Shown here in pieces: positions 1-13,200 of a stretch of DNA of 64,000 bases. The stretch is from positions 17,331,437-17,395,436 of the forward strand of contig JALIRH010000002.1 of NCBI GenBank assembly GCA_023055505.1. The letters run 5' to 3'. How positions within the stretch are numbered: position 1 is the stretch's first letter; every line of letters starts with the position of its first letter. Below the pieces are notes generated by a model, which saw only the letters and a list, made by a program, of their open reading frames with translations, was not told the origin of the DNA and searched no databases. The DNA is from Callipepla californica brunnescens (Eukaryota > Chordata > Aves > Galliformes > Odontophoridae). Both the position numbers and the translations under genes were made by a program.

Positions 1-2300
1 GCTCCGTGTTGCAACCAAATAATCCCTCTCCTCATAGCCGCGATAGAATTCACAATTCCACTGTTCTTAAGAAAACCAAAATATGCTGACTGAAAAGGCT
101 GGAGTTCCTTTGATAAACTGCTTAAAGTTGAGTAAGCTGTTTAAGTGTTTCACTTTATAATTCTGTATAGTTAAAATAATGTTTTCTATTTGGTTCTATC
201 TATTCATTTCTAGAGATATAGCTTGCTAGTTTCTTTTTCAGATGCGGTTTTCTGCTTGATAACCAATTATTTATTTCTTCAGTTAAAAGAAGATTTTACT
301 TGTCTAACTTGGCCCAAATTTTTATCCTACTAAAGTTGATGTTAATACTGATATGGATTTCTATTGGGTTGAAAAAACAGCCCTAGAGGTTTACATATGG
401 GTTAGCAGTAAATAGAAGAGGGAATATAATAGGCAATCTTGCAGTTGTTACTCTGAAAGCATTTCCATGCTTTCAAGTGAAGAGTGAAAAAATCACTCTG
501 AACTTTTGAGATATCTTATTCCTGTCCCAGAAAGAGGTGGTCCTCTGAGCTCAAACAAGCAGAAAAAAATGAGACTGTACGAGAGGCAAAGCACAAGACA
601 AACACTGATATTCAGAAGAGAAAGATTTCTTCTCATCCTGACAAAATCCAATCTAAATACAAGTTAGCACCTCAAAGGTTATTATCAGAGAGTACCCCAT
701 CCCTTTCTTACACACTCAATGTCAGCCAAAAATTACAAAAGATAAACAAGATTACCAAAAAAAAAAAAAAGCTAAAAATACTCATGCAATTTCAGCAGAA
801 TGGGATATAGGAAAAAATACAGGAACCCTCACACTGGGAAACACGAGAATGCAATCACAAGTTCACAAGCACACACAAGTCAGACAGAGGGAATGTGTAT
901 TTTTTGAAGGAGTGAGTACTGTGAGGTGTTGCACAGATTCTTGTTATCCTAGAAGGTGAAAATACAGCATTGTACACACGTGCCCTCTCTTGTTTCTGCA
1001 TATCAAAAATAATTAATACGCTTTTCGTTTCCTCAGCCACTCTACATTTAAAAAATCTAATGGATTAAAATAAAAATAAAGTAATACGAGCTCCAGGAGA
1101 AAAGAAGTATAGGAAAAGATAATGTCAGGCGTGGGCTGGGGGAGGGGGTGTTTGGTGCCATGCAAAGCCGAGGGCTGTGCAATCACCTGTATCAGTGCTC
1201 TATCAGTGTCTACACTCCAGCCAAATCCAGAGAAAACAAGGAGTCAAAGATTCAGGTCAATAAGCTTATAGGCGATTTGCACAAACAGCTCCTCCAGCAA
1301 GGTAAAAAACAATGTCATATTGGCTTTTCTTTTCTATTTCTTCTCTTTGAACTCCTTGGTCCAAGCACACCCTGGAAATGTCAGTGTTATATGCAAGAAT
1401 TTAAAGAGCTGAGCTTCTTAATCCCGTTTAGAAATAAGAACAAAGTTGCCTGTAAAGATCTCCTTATTGAGCTCAAAGTGATTATAGTATAGCTGCCTTA
1501 TGCTGATCCTACTTCCACTTGCTATAGGAAAAGAGGTAGAAATTCATCACGAAATCCATTACTGAAAGGGAAAGAGATGTTACCGATTAAAAAGGTTTCT
1601 GGGGAAAAAAATACAAGGTTCTAAATGTACTTTCTGATCCAGAAACAGAAAATAGGAAGCATACTGCCAGTTATTACATGACTAATATGATAAAAAGTAT
1701 TTACACGGATGAACACAGGTGTACATAGACACTCCAGAGGAAAAAGGGGCACACAGAAACCATTTTTAGAATGTTAACAGTTTGGCTAGTATTATAGATG
1801 CTAGCATGATAGCTTGTGTACACAAAAAGTATATGAACAGAAAAATTAATGCACAGAAGAACTTAGCTTTGTATATGCTTTTTCTTATATGGAGAATCAC
1901 ACTGTTTCCCCAAATCTCAAGCTTGACTGCACAATCAGGTCACGTGGTTTAATGTAAAAAATCCATGTAAAAATCCAACAGAACACTGTGCATGTACAGA
2001 AAACCTGGTAGTGAGCTCATCCTCTCCATCCATACAGACTGTGAGATTACAGCAGTAGGTCTATACTTGATATGCAGAGGCCTATGTATTCCCTGAGTTC
2101 TTTTCTTGCCAAAATCTGCCTGTGAGAGTTTCAGGGGTGACTGGATTCCCCTCACCACCTTCTCTTCTTCCTCAAATAAAGATGAGCAGTGTATCAGGAA
2201 TCACAATCACACATCAACACTCTAATTAGCTAGAAGCCTAAGCAGCAGTTTGTACTTCAGAACCTACAAGAATTGCATCAAGAAACAATTCATTTTCATC
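1..2300 (-). other. ZFPM2 intron 2, left part
   Basis: AT-rich non-coding DNA downstream of exon 2 on the minus strand. It contains a 14-base A run at 757-770 and a G-rich patch near 1136-1150. A 114-codon open frame at 1148-1492 (+) has no recognisable domain and is low-complexity in places. The first 66 bases have an exon-like look on the minus strand (see findings) but I could not identify a product. No other repeat was recognised. Confidence 0.6.
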
Positions 2301-2460
2301 AGCTCCACTGGTGCAGATTTTTATGAATGCATCATACAGCCCCTTGGCCATCACTGGCAAAAAATGCACAGTTAACAATAGCGACTATGCTGAAAAATAG
2401 TGTTTTGTAGCTGAGAATTTGCTCTATCAATAGGAGGCATTACTTTCGGAGCAACCTACA
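2301..2460 (+). mobile_element. Galluhop-type mariner fragment, 3' end
   Basis: A stretch beginning CCACTGGTGCAGATTTT near 2305 and ending in the terminal inverted repeat GGAGGCATTACTTTCGGAGC (2433-2452). It aligns by eye with the right half of the fuller copy at 55747-56230: both share CCACTGGTGCAGATTTT, then AAAATGC, then a GACTATG/GACTGTG-type block, GTGTTTTGTAGCTGA/GTGTTTGGTAGCTGA and the terminal repeat. No left terminal repeat is seen upstream, so the copy is 5'-truncated. It also lacks about 25 bp just inside the right end that the other copy retains. This is the family of short mariner derivatives known in chicken and turkey as Galluhop. Confidence 0.85.
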
Positions 2461-5400
2461 TATATGTATATTATTTTATTTGCTTCTCACTTCCAGAAAC
2501 AGTCCCACATTTTGTCTCTCTTATAGTCTTTCCTCCATTTTCTTCTCTTGCCATGTTCCTTCTCAGAATGCAGCTACTTAACCATCTACTAATCTCAAGT
2601 GATCTCTCTCACTGCTCAGGATAACTTTTCCCTTGAACGTTAATCCCTCACTGAACACTTCTGGTATGGAATTGCAATTTCTCAGAAGGAATTGTTATTT
2701 GTTTATCCAGTTCTCACCCTTAAGAAGTGGGCAGGGCCCCTATTGTTCTTGCTGTTTACAGAGAGGAAGGGGTGTCACACCTATACCAATAATATGAGTA
2801 TGGCAAACTTAAAAAGTAACAATGTGAACAATTTTGATTTGACCTGAGAGTTCCTAGGTAGGATGATAGTAATCTGAGAGTAGAAAACTACTGATAAACT
2901 ACTTCACAGTCCAAAGGAACTTGATTTAGTACTATGCTTTTTTTGTCTCATTATTTCTAACTTCCTGCCTTTTGTATTATTCTGCCATTTGTACTCCCTT
3001 TTTGTATCTCCCCTCCTGGTTTTATTAGTTCTATCATCACTCCAGTTCACTTCTCCTTATTAGCATCACCTTATTCCCTTATTCCTAGCTACAAGAGCCT
3101 ATCTCGTCTATCACTTCTGCACAGTAGACAGGCTGCTTTCTCCTTATCTAGAGTATCTTTGCCTGAGTATAGTACACACCCTGGGGCTAATTTAATACAT
3201 CTTCGAGATCTGAATTGTTCTTAATCTGATACAGATTCTGACTCCAGATACCAACTATCGGGCACTGCAGAGAAAGAATCCTTGAGGAACAGAGGTTCCA
3301 GGATGATACAGGCTTCGTGTGGGCTGCATCATCAGATACCCTCTTTATCTGCAGTGTAGACATTGCATAAACAGCAGTTTTCAAAGACCCCACACTGACA
3401 AAATGCAATTCATCTTCACCAGCGCTACCTCCCACTAAATTTTTAATTTCTACTCCAAAGAGTGAGAACACAGGAGCTTTCTAGTTTAACCACACTATGA
3501 CTACTCTTGACTACATTATCGTGTTTTCCAAAAATATCCTCTTTTTCCTAGTCTGTCAAAATCACAAACAAATCATTTCTAAATCTCACTCTAAACAATG
3601 AGGTCTTCTAAAACATTCATTCTTGGATGTTTTCATCCAAAAGGATGAAAATTCACTGCTTCAAGCTTAAAGTTATACCTGATACATAGTAGGTTACTAA
3701 TATTCTTTTTTTGTTTGTTTGTTTTAGGATTTATATACTTAAAATACTGTACACTTCTTCACATTTGAGTGTACACGTAGAAAATACAGCAACAATTATT
3801 CACACATTGCAAAGTGAACTGTAATTTTATGGTGTTGCCAAAGTGGTGATGGCAGCAGAACAGTCTAGATTCCTTACCGTAAAAGACAGTAATGAACAAA
3901 AGAAATGAGAAAAACAATAATAAAAAGTCATAATTTTTAAAACAGAAAAGCTGTAAAATGACACATACCTCAATCAGTGTGAATAATTTGCTTCACACTT
4001 TGTAGAAGCTTTTGCCTTTGCTTTCTAATTCTGGCAACTATTCTTCTGAATCAATCTCACAGACCCGATTTAATAAGGTGGGAATGCCAAGTATCGCTTT
4101 ATAAAGGTTAGTTGTTTGCAATTTAGACAATAAGAGACTGTTCTCTTCTAATAATACAGTCAGCCATAGTTTGACAGGAAAACCTCTTCAGTCAAAAAGC
4201 CAAAGATATCATGTTGCAAACCTGTACATCCTCTACTTTCATTCATCTGAATGGTTAGTTCGCTAAATGTTTACTTTCAGTACCCAGTTTTTCTGGTTAA
4301 AAGCCTTTTTTCTCATATTATGTTATGCTTGCATTTAGACAGCTGGGGAAGCATGAAGAACACCCCATGGGTGCACCTTGCAGGCACCTCCTCCCCCACA
4401 GTGGTGCTGTTTGTTTCCCATGTCTCCAGATTCCTACAGGAATCTTCCTCAGTTCATCTAGGAAGAAAACACAGGGGAGGGAAACGAGGAGCTGGGACTG
4501 ATGAACAGTGAACAAATTCCCACTTCTTTCTAGAATCTTTAATGGTCCACACTAGCAAGAGGAAAATGCAGAGACAGCTCAAAGTTCCCATACAAATCTG
4601 CTATTTTCTGGGAAATCAAAACCTATAGAATGAGGAAACATAGACCTGCATTGAGTTTCCCTCCTTTGAAGTTACCTGTTTTATAGGCTGCTGATACTGT
4701 CAAAGAGTCAACTACACATTACGAAGTCAGTCCTCAAAAAAGAAATTAAAATACATTTGTTTGCTCTCCACTCTCTAACCTAGTGGGTTCATTCTATCAT
4801 TTTCAAGTTGCTACTCATAACGTTAAGGAAAACTTGCTTTCAGAAAGAAGAAGCTACTGATGAAGGTTAAGAAAAAATATTTTTTGGAAAATTTGGTTGA
4901 TTTCTTATTTCAGCTTTTAATTTCAGTACTGAAGTATTAAAAGAAAGCTTATAAATGATTCCTAGATCATGAAAAGAATCATGAGAATTAATCTCATATT
5001 AGATATTTACTGTTTAATACTGCCACAAAAGAACCAAAGAAAGGACACAACATAAATTTATTTTCTTTCTAGATCAGTGTTGTCTTCTTGCATTTTGTCC
5101 CCAGAAAAATGTACGTGGCCACATAATAACAGTACTTAAGATATGACACGGAAGAAGCAGGGCATTCACCAGAAGCCGACATATTATTAAAAAACAATAC
5201 ATTTTTCATCTCCCGTTCCATCCTTTTCCAGGGATATTTTCAACTTACTTCAAAGTGGGAATTTCTGTCACACTGCCTCAGCTGGAAGTAGATTAGGGGT
5301 TTTATGTGCCCCTTCATCCTCAGAAATTTCCTTTTCAACTTTTCTTCCGCAGCAGTTTCAGTGGATAGGTTTAAGATTATTTTATAACTACAACACACTT

Positions 5401-7102
5401 GAAAAAAGAACTGCTGGGCAATCAAAAGGTATTCAGCCTCAAGAATCAACAGATGTCCTTAATAAAATATATGATAATTAAGACTGAGGTTTAAATGTAT
5501 TCCCGCTTAATACCTGATCTTGTTGAATACAATGCCATGGATTCAGTGTTTTCCTTTAAAGGTTCATTAAAGTGAAAAATATTTGAAGAGTACTTGTCAA
5601 GATTACTTGAAATTCAACACAGATTTGCAGTAATGATTGCTATGAAGAAAGAAATAAATCATATATTTTTTCTGAATTTCACTCCCAAACAATAGCAGTC
5701 TCTGAAAATACAGCAAAAAGTACAGAGAAACTGAATCAAATTGTTATGAATGGAGAGTAGCACTTAGTTTTCCACTACTGATATAAGGAGTTCAAGAGAT
5801 GTTGGTGTAATGATTATGCAGATAGTTACTTACACTATTTAGTAATGCCTGTAACAGGAACAGTTCTCTTATTCAGCTAAGCAAAATGGTATCTGTTATT
5901 ACACCATTTATGTTCCCCTGTTTGTAAAGCATAAACATTTCATTTCTGAATTCTATTTATTGATCTGGGTCATTCATACCTTACAGTAAGCTTTGTAGCA
6001 GCTACAATAAACCATGGACAAAATTGCTTTCAATTCATAGGATCTCTTCTTACTGAGTATCAAGAACAACTAGTGCAAAAAATACAAGATTTTTTCAGAA
6101 GTTTGTACGCTGCATTAGATGACACGTAGAAAATACATACTGCCATCTTCCTTGCAGATGAATGAAGACTGTAAAGACTGTAGGAAGGACTAATTCTTGG
6201 CAGTTAAATATGACTCTTCAAATAGATTAGTTTTACTTTGTCAACAACAGACAAAAATAATAATTAAAAAACAAACAAACAAAACACAGGGGCATATTAA
6301 GCTATCATGAGAAAATGTGAACCAGTATCTGGGAAAGAATGGAAATACAGAGAAACCACTGATATCCAACTGCCTGAAGGGACTGTGGACTAAGGAGAAC
6401 ATCACCACAATTCCAGCTATTTGATAGGCATCCTTACCTGCAGAAGACAAACAACAAAGCAATCAAGTAGAAGCCTGGCAGGAAGAAGTTTGAATCAATG
6501 TTCTTTGTAACAGCACATGGCAGTGTGCTTTTCCTGTCAGCTCAGTTGAAAACAGCACAGCTTTGCAGAATGAACATTGGGTAGGAATAAGCTGGTGTGG
6601 TTTATGCTAAAATACATGTATCTTCAATAATTTGCAAGTAACTAGTGCATCAAAAAAGCATCTGCAACTTTACAAGTTATCCTTTCACAAATCACTACTT
6701 TTCTACCATGCATAATAAGTTCTATAATAAGCTCTATTTTAATCCTAGAATCTACCAGCACAATCTGTTTTTCTAGCAATGTTTCCTAGGCAAAGGAGCA
6801 CCGAACAGACACGCTGCATTGCTAGCTCTATATCTGATAATAAGTGACTTCTGAGGCCTGTTCTCTCTAGTTAAATACATAGAAAATAACATTCTTGGAG
6901 GAAAACATTAAAAGCGAGACGATTCACCTCCCTACAAAGTAAATCTTCCATCACATTTAAATATTTACCCCTTTCCAGGCTAAACTCCACAAGTCACTAT
7001 TTTTCTGTCTTTTCATACATTTTAAACCAAAAAATCTTTTTGACCAATTGGACACAGTTCTGCCAGAATTCCCTCAAGAGGTGGGTGGGCTACAATCATT
7101 AC
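2461..7102 (-). other. ZFPM2 intron 2, right part
   Basis: Non-coding AT-rich sequence between the mariner fragment and exon 2. It has a short TTTG run near 3710-3725. A 94-codon open frame at 3187-3471 (-) has no family motif and no splice context that I can defend. The first bases of the intron on the minus strand form the exon 2 donor (complement of 7101-7102). Exon 3 of ZFPM2, which should begin by encoding DDEG, was not found here by eye. Confidence 0.6.
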
Positions 7103-7261
7103 CTTTATTACAAAAGTATTCCACTTCTTCACAGCTCAGATTTTCAGGCTCAAACTCTGCAGAAAAGCTTTCCTCCAATGGAAAGTCTTCCTTTGAGACA
7201 GTATCATTTTCCTCAGACAGGCACTCTTCTTCTTCATCCTCAATGGCATCCTCGAGGGGCC
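7103..7261 (-). CDS. ZFPM2: ZFPM2 (FOG2) coding exon 2, partial gene
   Basis: FOG2 is a nuclear multi-zinc-finger cofactor that binds the N-terminal zinc finger of GATA4/5/6 and represses or modulates their targets in heart, gonad and diaphragm development. Read on the minus strand, the exon follows a pyrimidine-rich acceptor ending in TTTTTAAAG. It is 159 bp and ends at AAAG followed by a GTAATG donor. It encodes 52 full codons starting [13 protein letters not shown] and ending [11 protein letters not shown], plus two bases of a split Arg codon (GG) and one base of a split Gly codon. This matches residues about 14-67 of vertebrate FOG2 as I recall it, without a length change and with about seven substitutions from human. 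The segment is very acidic (21 Asp/Glu of 52) and precedes the zinc fingers. The split Arg is the last residue of the N-terminal FOG repression motif (NuRD binding), encoded by exon 1 outside the window. Identification rests on remembered protein sequence; no other exon is visible to corroborate it. Confidence 0.93.
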
Positions 7262-10200
7262 CTTTAAAAAGAATCAGGAACACTGTGGCAAAACCATCTA
7301 AAAGGACAATGTGAAATAAAACCTTAGTGAACTTATAAGTTGCGGTCTTTATCTAGTTCTTCCTTCCACAGCTGTGTTCTGCATTTATGAGAACTGACCA
7401 AATAACAGTTAATGGGAATTGAAATTAAAAGTGAATGTTTTCCTAAGTGAGGACTTCAAATCAGAATATGCAAAGTGTTATTAACAATATGTATTAATAC
7501 TGCTCGCACATGTCTTTTTTCATTATTCATCAGGCTGCAGTATTAACAGCAGACAGTTTTAACAATGGAAATCAAAGCTGCATTTGTAAAACCATGTAAG
7601 CAGTGAAGAGCCTTCTCTTGTTGTTTGTTAGTCATTGTTTTTTGATGCTGAATTACAGTACTTAATAGGCTCCCTTCACAGGCTTCACTTTCAGAATTAG
7701 CAGAACTGACGGTAGCAAATTAATACAAAAGTATTGATAGTATCAACTTCAGCTTCAGCTGTTTTCCTTCAACAAGCACCTGACAGAGTTTAAAAAGAGT
7801 TTCACATTCCCTGTGAACATTCATCTGCTACGCTCTTCAACAGACTACCGGTCACTGGGCAGGACTCAGACAAACATCTCATTTCACTTCACAGAAACAC
7901 CCAGTGTGCTGCACTACACACCAAGGGCAACTGCAGCACACAGCAGTCCCGAGAACAGAGCATGAGCCTGTATGTGGACAGCAGCCCAAGGTCTCAGAGT
8001 CCAGCAGTTACTGAGGCATCCCATTGCTACAGAAGCCCCCAGAGAGCCACGTTTGACAGATCTGTAACTCACAACACCCTGGTTGCCAGTCAGAATGTAT
8101 TCAAAAATTAAAATTTCTTCCTCCTTACACACAGTTAACAGTCATTGGTTAATAGTAACTGTTACCTAAAGACATCTCATATGCAGGTGTAGAATTTACC
8201 CACAGATTTAAGTGATTTGAAATAATTGAACATATTTTAATTTAACTAAGATTTTATTAAATGTCAGTATGTTTCAAAATCCATCTTAAGACTGGATTTC
8301 AAAAGAGGGATTTCATTATACATGGTTGAGGCTTGAAAAAAAATTACTTATTTCCCTCTCCAATGAAAGCTCAGCCCTCATTTATAATTGACTGCGTATT
8401 TCTTCCTTGGAATGAAAGCTAGCAAGCTAATGAAAAAAAATGTAATTTGTATTTATATGATAGTTTTCTGGTATTAAATACACTATTCCTATATAATCTA
8501 TCATGCTGAGATACAATACATAAATGATTCTGTTGCACTCGATGAAATAGGAGGGATAAATTTTTAAAAGAAATCAAACATTGACTACACTCTAATTTTA
8601 TGTAATTTATTATGAATCAGGGACTACCTACATTTATTAAAACAGCAAAATTCACTTTAGACTAGCCTGTGCAATTCTTGCTTCAGAGGAATATGATGGT
8701 TGCCTTTTATTGAAATTGATTGAGATTCCCAGCTGGTATTCCATAAATTAATATAGCTTACTACCTTCCATGGAAATATGACTATTTATGCCAGCTGAGA
8801 ATCTGACCAAATGAACCCACTTATGTGGACCCATACTCAACAATGCAAGCCATCATTCGACAATATATCTCCTAGAATAAGGGGCTATTATTATGGCTGA
8901 AGAAATAAAGATTCCTGCTGTCAAAGTATCCATTACTGTTAATTGCACTTTCTAGCCATGTTGGGAAGAAGTCCGGCACTTAAATATGCACACAGAATGA
9001 AGAGTGGTTATCACAGTGTACAGAACTGAGAACAAAGCAGGAGCACACACTGGAAGACCCATCAGCAAAGCACTGCAACTAAATACGGGCAGTTGGGGCA
9101 CCTCACATGTGTCCAGTTCCATTTCAGAAATGAAAGCATAAAGGTTTCTGCCATAGCAATCAAAAATACCTCCCATATCTCACGATTTTATTAATATGTG
9201 ACAATGTTGAGCCATTTATTGGCATATGCTCCTGGTAGCATCTGTATAAGTAAACTAGAAAAGAGAAACACAATGACACAAACCAACCAACCCTTTTAGG
9301 GAAATAGAAATTTCTGCCAGGTATAAAAACGGATAAATGTCATGTTCTGCATCATCTCAAAAGCAGCCATATGCCTCCAAAAACTTTTCACATATTTTTA
9401 ATCTGGGGAAAAGATATAGGCTTTTTTTATAGGTTTATAAAGCATAACCTTCACATTTCAGTTAAAGCTGACCTCCTCCTGAAAGACTGGTTCTTTATAA
9501 TTTGACTTCTTCAATTAGTGTCTTATAAAAGTCAGAGTAAGTACGTGTAAGCAATCCAGTTGACATGTATGAAAGGCATTCCAGTGTGCTCCCAGATGTT
9601 AAACCAGTTTGTTTGTTCAGGTCACTAGGACAAGGTCAGCAAGCTAACAATCGAGTATTGCTCCCTGATCAAGACTATGAAGATGTCCAGAGGGTATGCT
9701 TTCATTTGCATCAGTCATGGAAAGACACTGACACTGTTTCTAAGTAAGCATAAGAGGAACAATGCAGGAACCAGCACAGAGCTTCAAAATCTTGCCCAGT
9801 TTGTTTTTTTAAACCAATCTCAGACTAAAGAAATTCTTGGCAAATGCTCTCATAAGCAAATCCTAGGTATGAATAGGTATGTAGCACTTCCTAGCGTTAA
9901 ATGTTTTAGCATTTGGAAGCAGAAATGTAAATTTTGTTGCATCTCAATGAGATCAGATGAATGCACGAGGTTTTGCTGTGCATATGGCAGCCTATGTGTA
10001 AAAACAGTAACGTCTACCCAGTCGTGTACAGGCAGGGATCAGGCAGAGCTTTCCATAACAGCAGCTCAGCAGCTGACATCAGATGTTGCATTGTGAAAAA
10101 CAGCAGGACTTGCTGCAATCGAGAGATCAGCACAGAAATATTTTTCTAGGTTCCATGCTGCTTCTGCCTTGTCTAACTCTCACACAGGCCACCTGACCCT

Positions 10201-13200
10201 CAGGACACACCCCGTCTTATTCCTGGCTAGCTGCCTTCTGTTTTGTAGGCATTCAATGTCACTCAGCTCATGCTCAGACCTATAAACTGATGGCTTCTAC
10301 AGAACTAATTGAAGGAAAAGGAACATTATTCTACATGAGTAAGACCAGTCCACAAGGATAATAGCAAATTAAGTATTTCTTCATTGTTGGTTTCATATAA
10401 ACTGACGTATTTATGCCTGATTTCTGCGGTTATCATTAGCTATCACTCAAACAGATTAACCTTTCCACTCTTGATTAATCCAAATAATTATTTGCACACA
10501 AACAGACACCAAATTTAAATAAAAATTAATAGTTGGAATCTCACAATAAAATTTACTGGAACTACATATTTCTGACTAATGCAAACACAAAGTTTGCATG
10601 CTTATGTCTACCTAATTTGGCCAACGTGTTTCAATCAGTTTCTGCCTGCTATCAGTAAATCAAATCAGCCAAAGCATTAACTTCTTCTCTGGTTCGAAAA
10701 TGTAAGAATGAGTTTTCAAAGTTACTAACACTTTTCTCCAGAAAACAGTTTATACAGTGACTGCTCAACTTCTTCACTGATGTAAAATATTTAAAAACAC
10801 AGTTATATAGGAAAAAGAAAAAAAGCATTTAAAACTACTGGCTTCTTTTTCAAACATTTCCTCTGATAGTGTTGGTTTTTATCCAGTTGTTATTGTGTTG
10901 GTCTATTACCTCCCAAATACAGCTTGATCAATTACTTCAGTACTTTACCTTCCGTATTTCTTTTAAATTGTCGATTTAATTTAATACTGTTATATCCACT
11001 ACTTATACCAAGACAATCATTAAACACCTATGGCACACATGTACTATATCTGCTTTAATTTAAACTGGAACATGTTCATGGTATCATCCCTGTTCTGCTG
11101 AAAAAATGATGATTAAGTGTGACACTACAACAGAACACTGCCATGATGACAGAGTAATGCAAATCCAAATAATTCCTGCCATTGAAATACATCTGAGTGT
11201 CACAGTGATCTGACAGTCAACAGCTCTAAGATAAAACAGTACAATTTCCAACTGGGGTGGTGTAAGACTTTAGGAGATCAGTTAACTCCAGAGAGATCAT
11301 TAAATGCTTTTCTTCGACTCTCATTTTGATGACTCTTTTCCTGCTAGCAGTTAGTGAAAGAATTTGATGTTATGTAAGGAGAGGTGGATCTGAAATGCTA
11401 CAGATTAGCTACACACATGATAAACAGTTAAGAATTTCCAAAGGCACTACATAAAAAGCTTTTTTCTAATCCCAGATAGTGCTTCTGAAGGCAAATGAAG
11501 TTTCCTCTACTTCATTCTGTATGTCTTATGAAATCCTGAGCAAACTATTCCTTTATGAAACAAGCGACCATGAGTATTGTACACAATACAGGAGATTCTG
11601 AAGGGTTTAGTCATTCACTTCTTCCCTTTGTATTCACATTTTAAAGTTTATTAGTATTTATTTCTGTGACAATAATAATAACTATTTATTTATTTTCAAA
11701 TAAAACACTAGAAAACTGTACAATGTAGGAGTGAATGTGGTAGAAATCTGTACGGCTTAGTGGGCACAGTAGTCTGCTTCAAGAAATCATCACATATAAT
11801 TTGATACAAATAACAATATCTACTGCAGAGAGGCTGACGAGCGAACTGCATGTGCCTTCATGGAGAAAATTACTTCTGATTGAGGCCACTTGGCAGCGCA
11901 GTGTGGGGAAATCTGAACGGCAGCTCCCTAATTTGTAGCAGATTTGCAGATACTCAAGCACATGTTTTTTTAGGACTATTAATGTATTAAACACCTACAA
12001 AAATCTTTCTTGAATAACTATACAGTTTTAGACATATATTTACGAACACAGACAGCTACATGGCAATCTTTACACAACAGAAAGCAAATGCTACCTCAAC
12101 ACTTAAAAGGATGAGCCACATTTAGCAAAACCAAAACAGTACAAAAAACAGGACTGTAAGCATTTTAATAACAAAGAAAAATGTGAGAACAGAGCACTAA
12201 GAAAGAGTTTACATTCACCTAACAAAGGAAACTTTTACTACAATAGCACATCCTCTGAAAACAAATTTGAGCTTCAGATCAGCTGACAATGTTAGTCCTC
12301 GTTCAGTAGTGCAGAACTTCAGTTCTATGGCACTCTAACCCTAACAAAATAATTGAAATTCAATAGCACTAAACTAGGGAAGTTCTGTAATCATTTCTCA
12401 TAGTTGAATTCATCAGAATTCTCTGTAAATGAAACCACTTAAACACATCCTCAAATTAAGCACATGCTTTCCTTTTCAGTGCTTTGTGCTTAAAATGCTT
12501 GTACCCTACTGTGGGAGAATTTCATTGGAATAATTATCTCATGAAAATGTTAAGTGGTTAGCTTCCTTCCCACCTACTAGAATTCTCCTGTGTTCTCAGA
12601 GCAGCAACACAAATCAGTACTCTTAACAAATTAAGAATGCTTCAGAAAGCCTACAATACTTGACAGTGAGTGGCTGGGGAGAGGTTAATGAGGGTAATTA
12701 GTAGTAGTAGCATTAAATAATAACTACTCTGATAAATCAGAGAGGCTTGAAATTCACTGGATCAACACCATGCATTTTGCATGTTCTGTGCAATCCATCC
12801 AGTATTTCCTTGGAAAACATGCTGCCACATGCAGATCATTCTCAGCTTGCTTTAACAGCCTGGTATGCAGTTCTCTATGACTACAAACAGAGAGCAAAGC
12901 TATAGAAAAATCAATCCACTCGTTTTCTCTTCCTACAAGAACGTGTTTTTTTTCTGAATACAAATGGTGACATAAGAAAACGATAAGGCAAAGACTTTGT
13001 ATTGATTCGTATGCTGAAGACACATAGGGAACATTTCTAAAAAAAAAAAAAACTAAGTCAAGAACACTGAGAATAAATAAAAAGGCTTGTTCTAAATATG
13101 GCAACGAGCGACATTTCCTGTAAGTGCAAATATCTATACAAGGTTTCTTAGCTTCATCTTCAAGTTTTAGTTAACACAGTTGTTTTCTACCACCGTACTT

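Noticed and set aside
3187..3471. A 94-codon minus-strand open frame with mixed composition
   Set aside because: No recognisable domain, no convincing exon borders, and no similarity I can name to FOG2 or a retroelement.
7040..7314. Plus-strand open frames over exon 2
   Set aside because: They are antisense shadows of the ZFPM2 exon, rich in Ser/Leu because the sense strand encodes Glu and Asp runs.
9565..10149. Overlapping plus-strand frames of 60-139 codons
   Set aside because: No family motif, no splice signals that define an exon, and the frames overlap each other without one being favoured.
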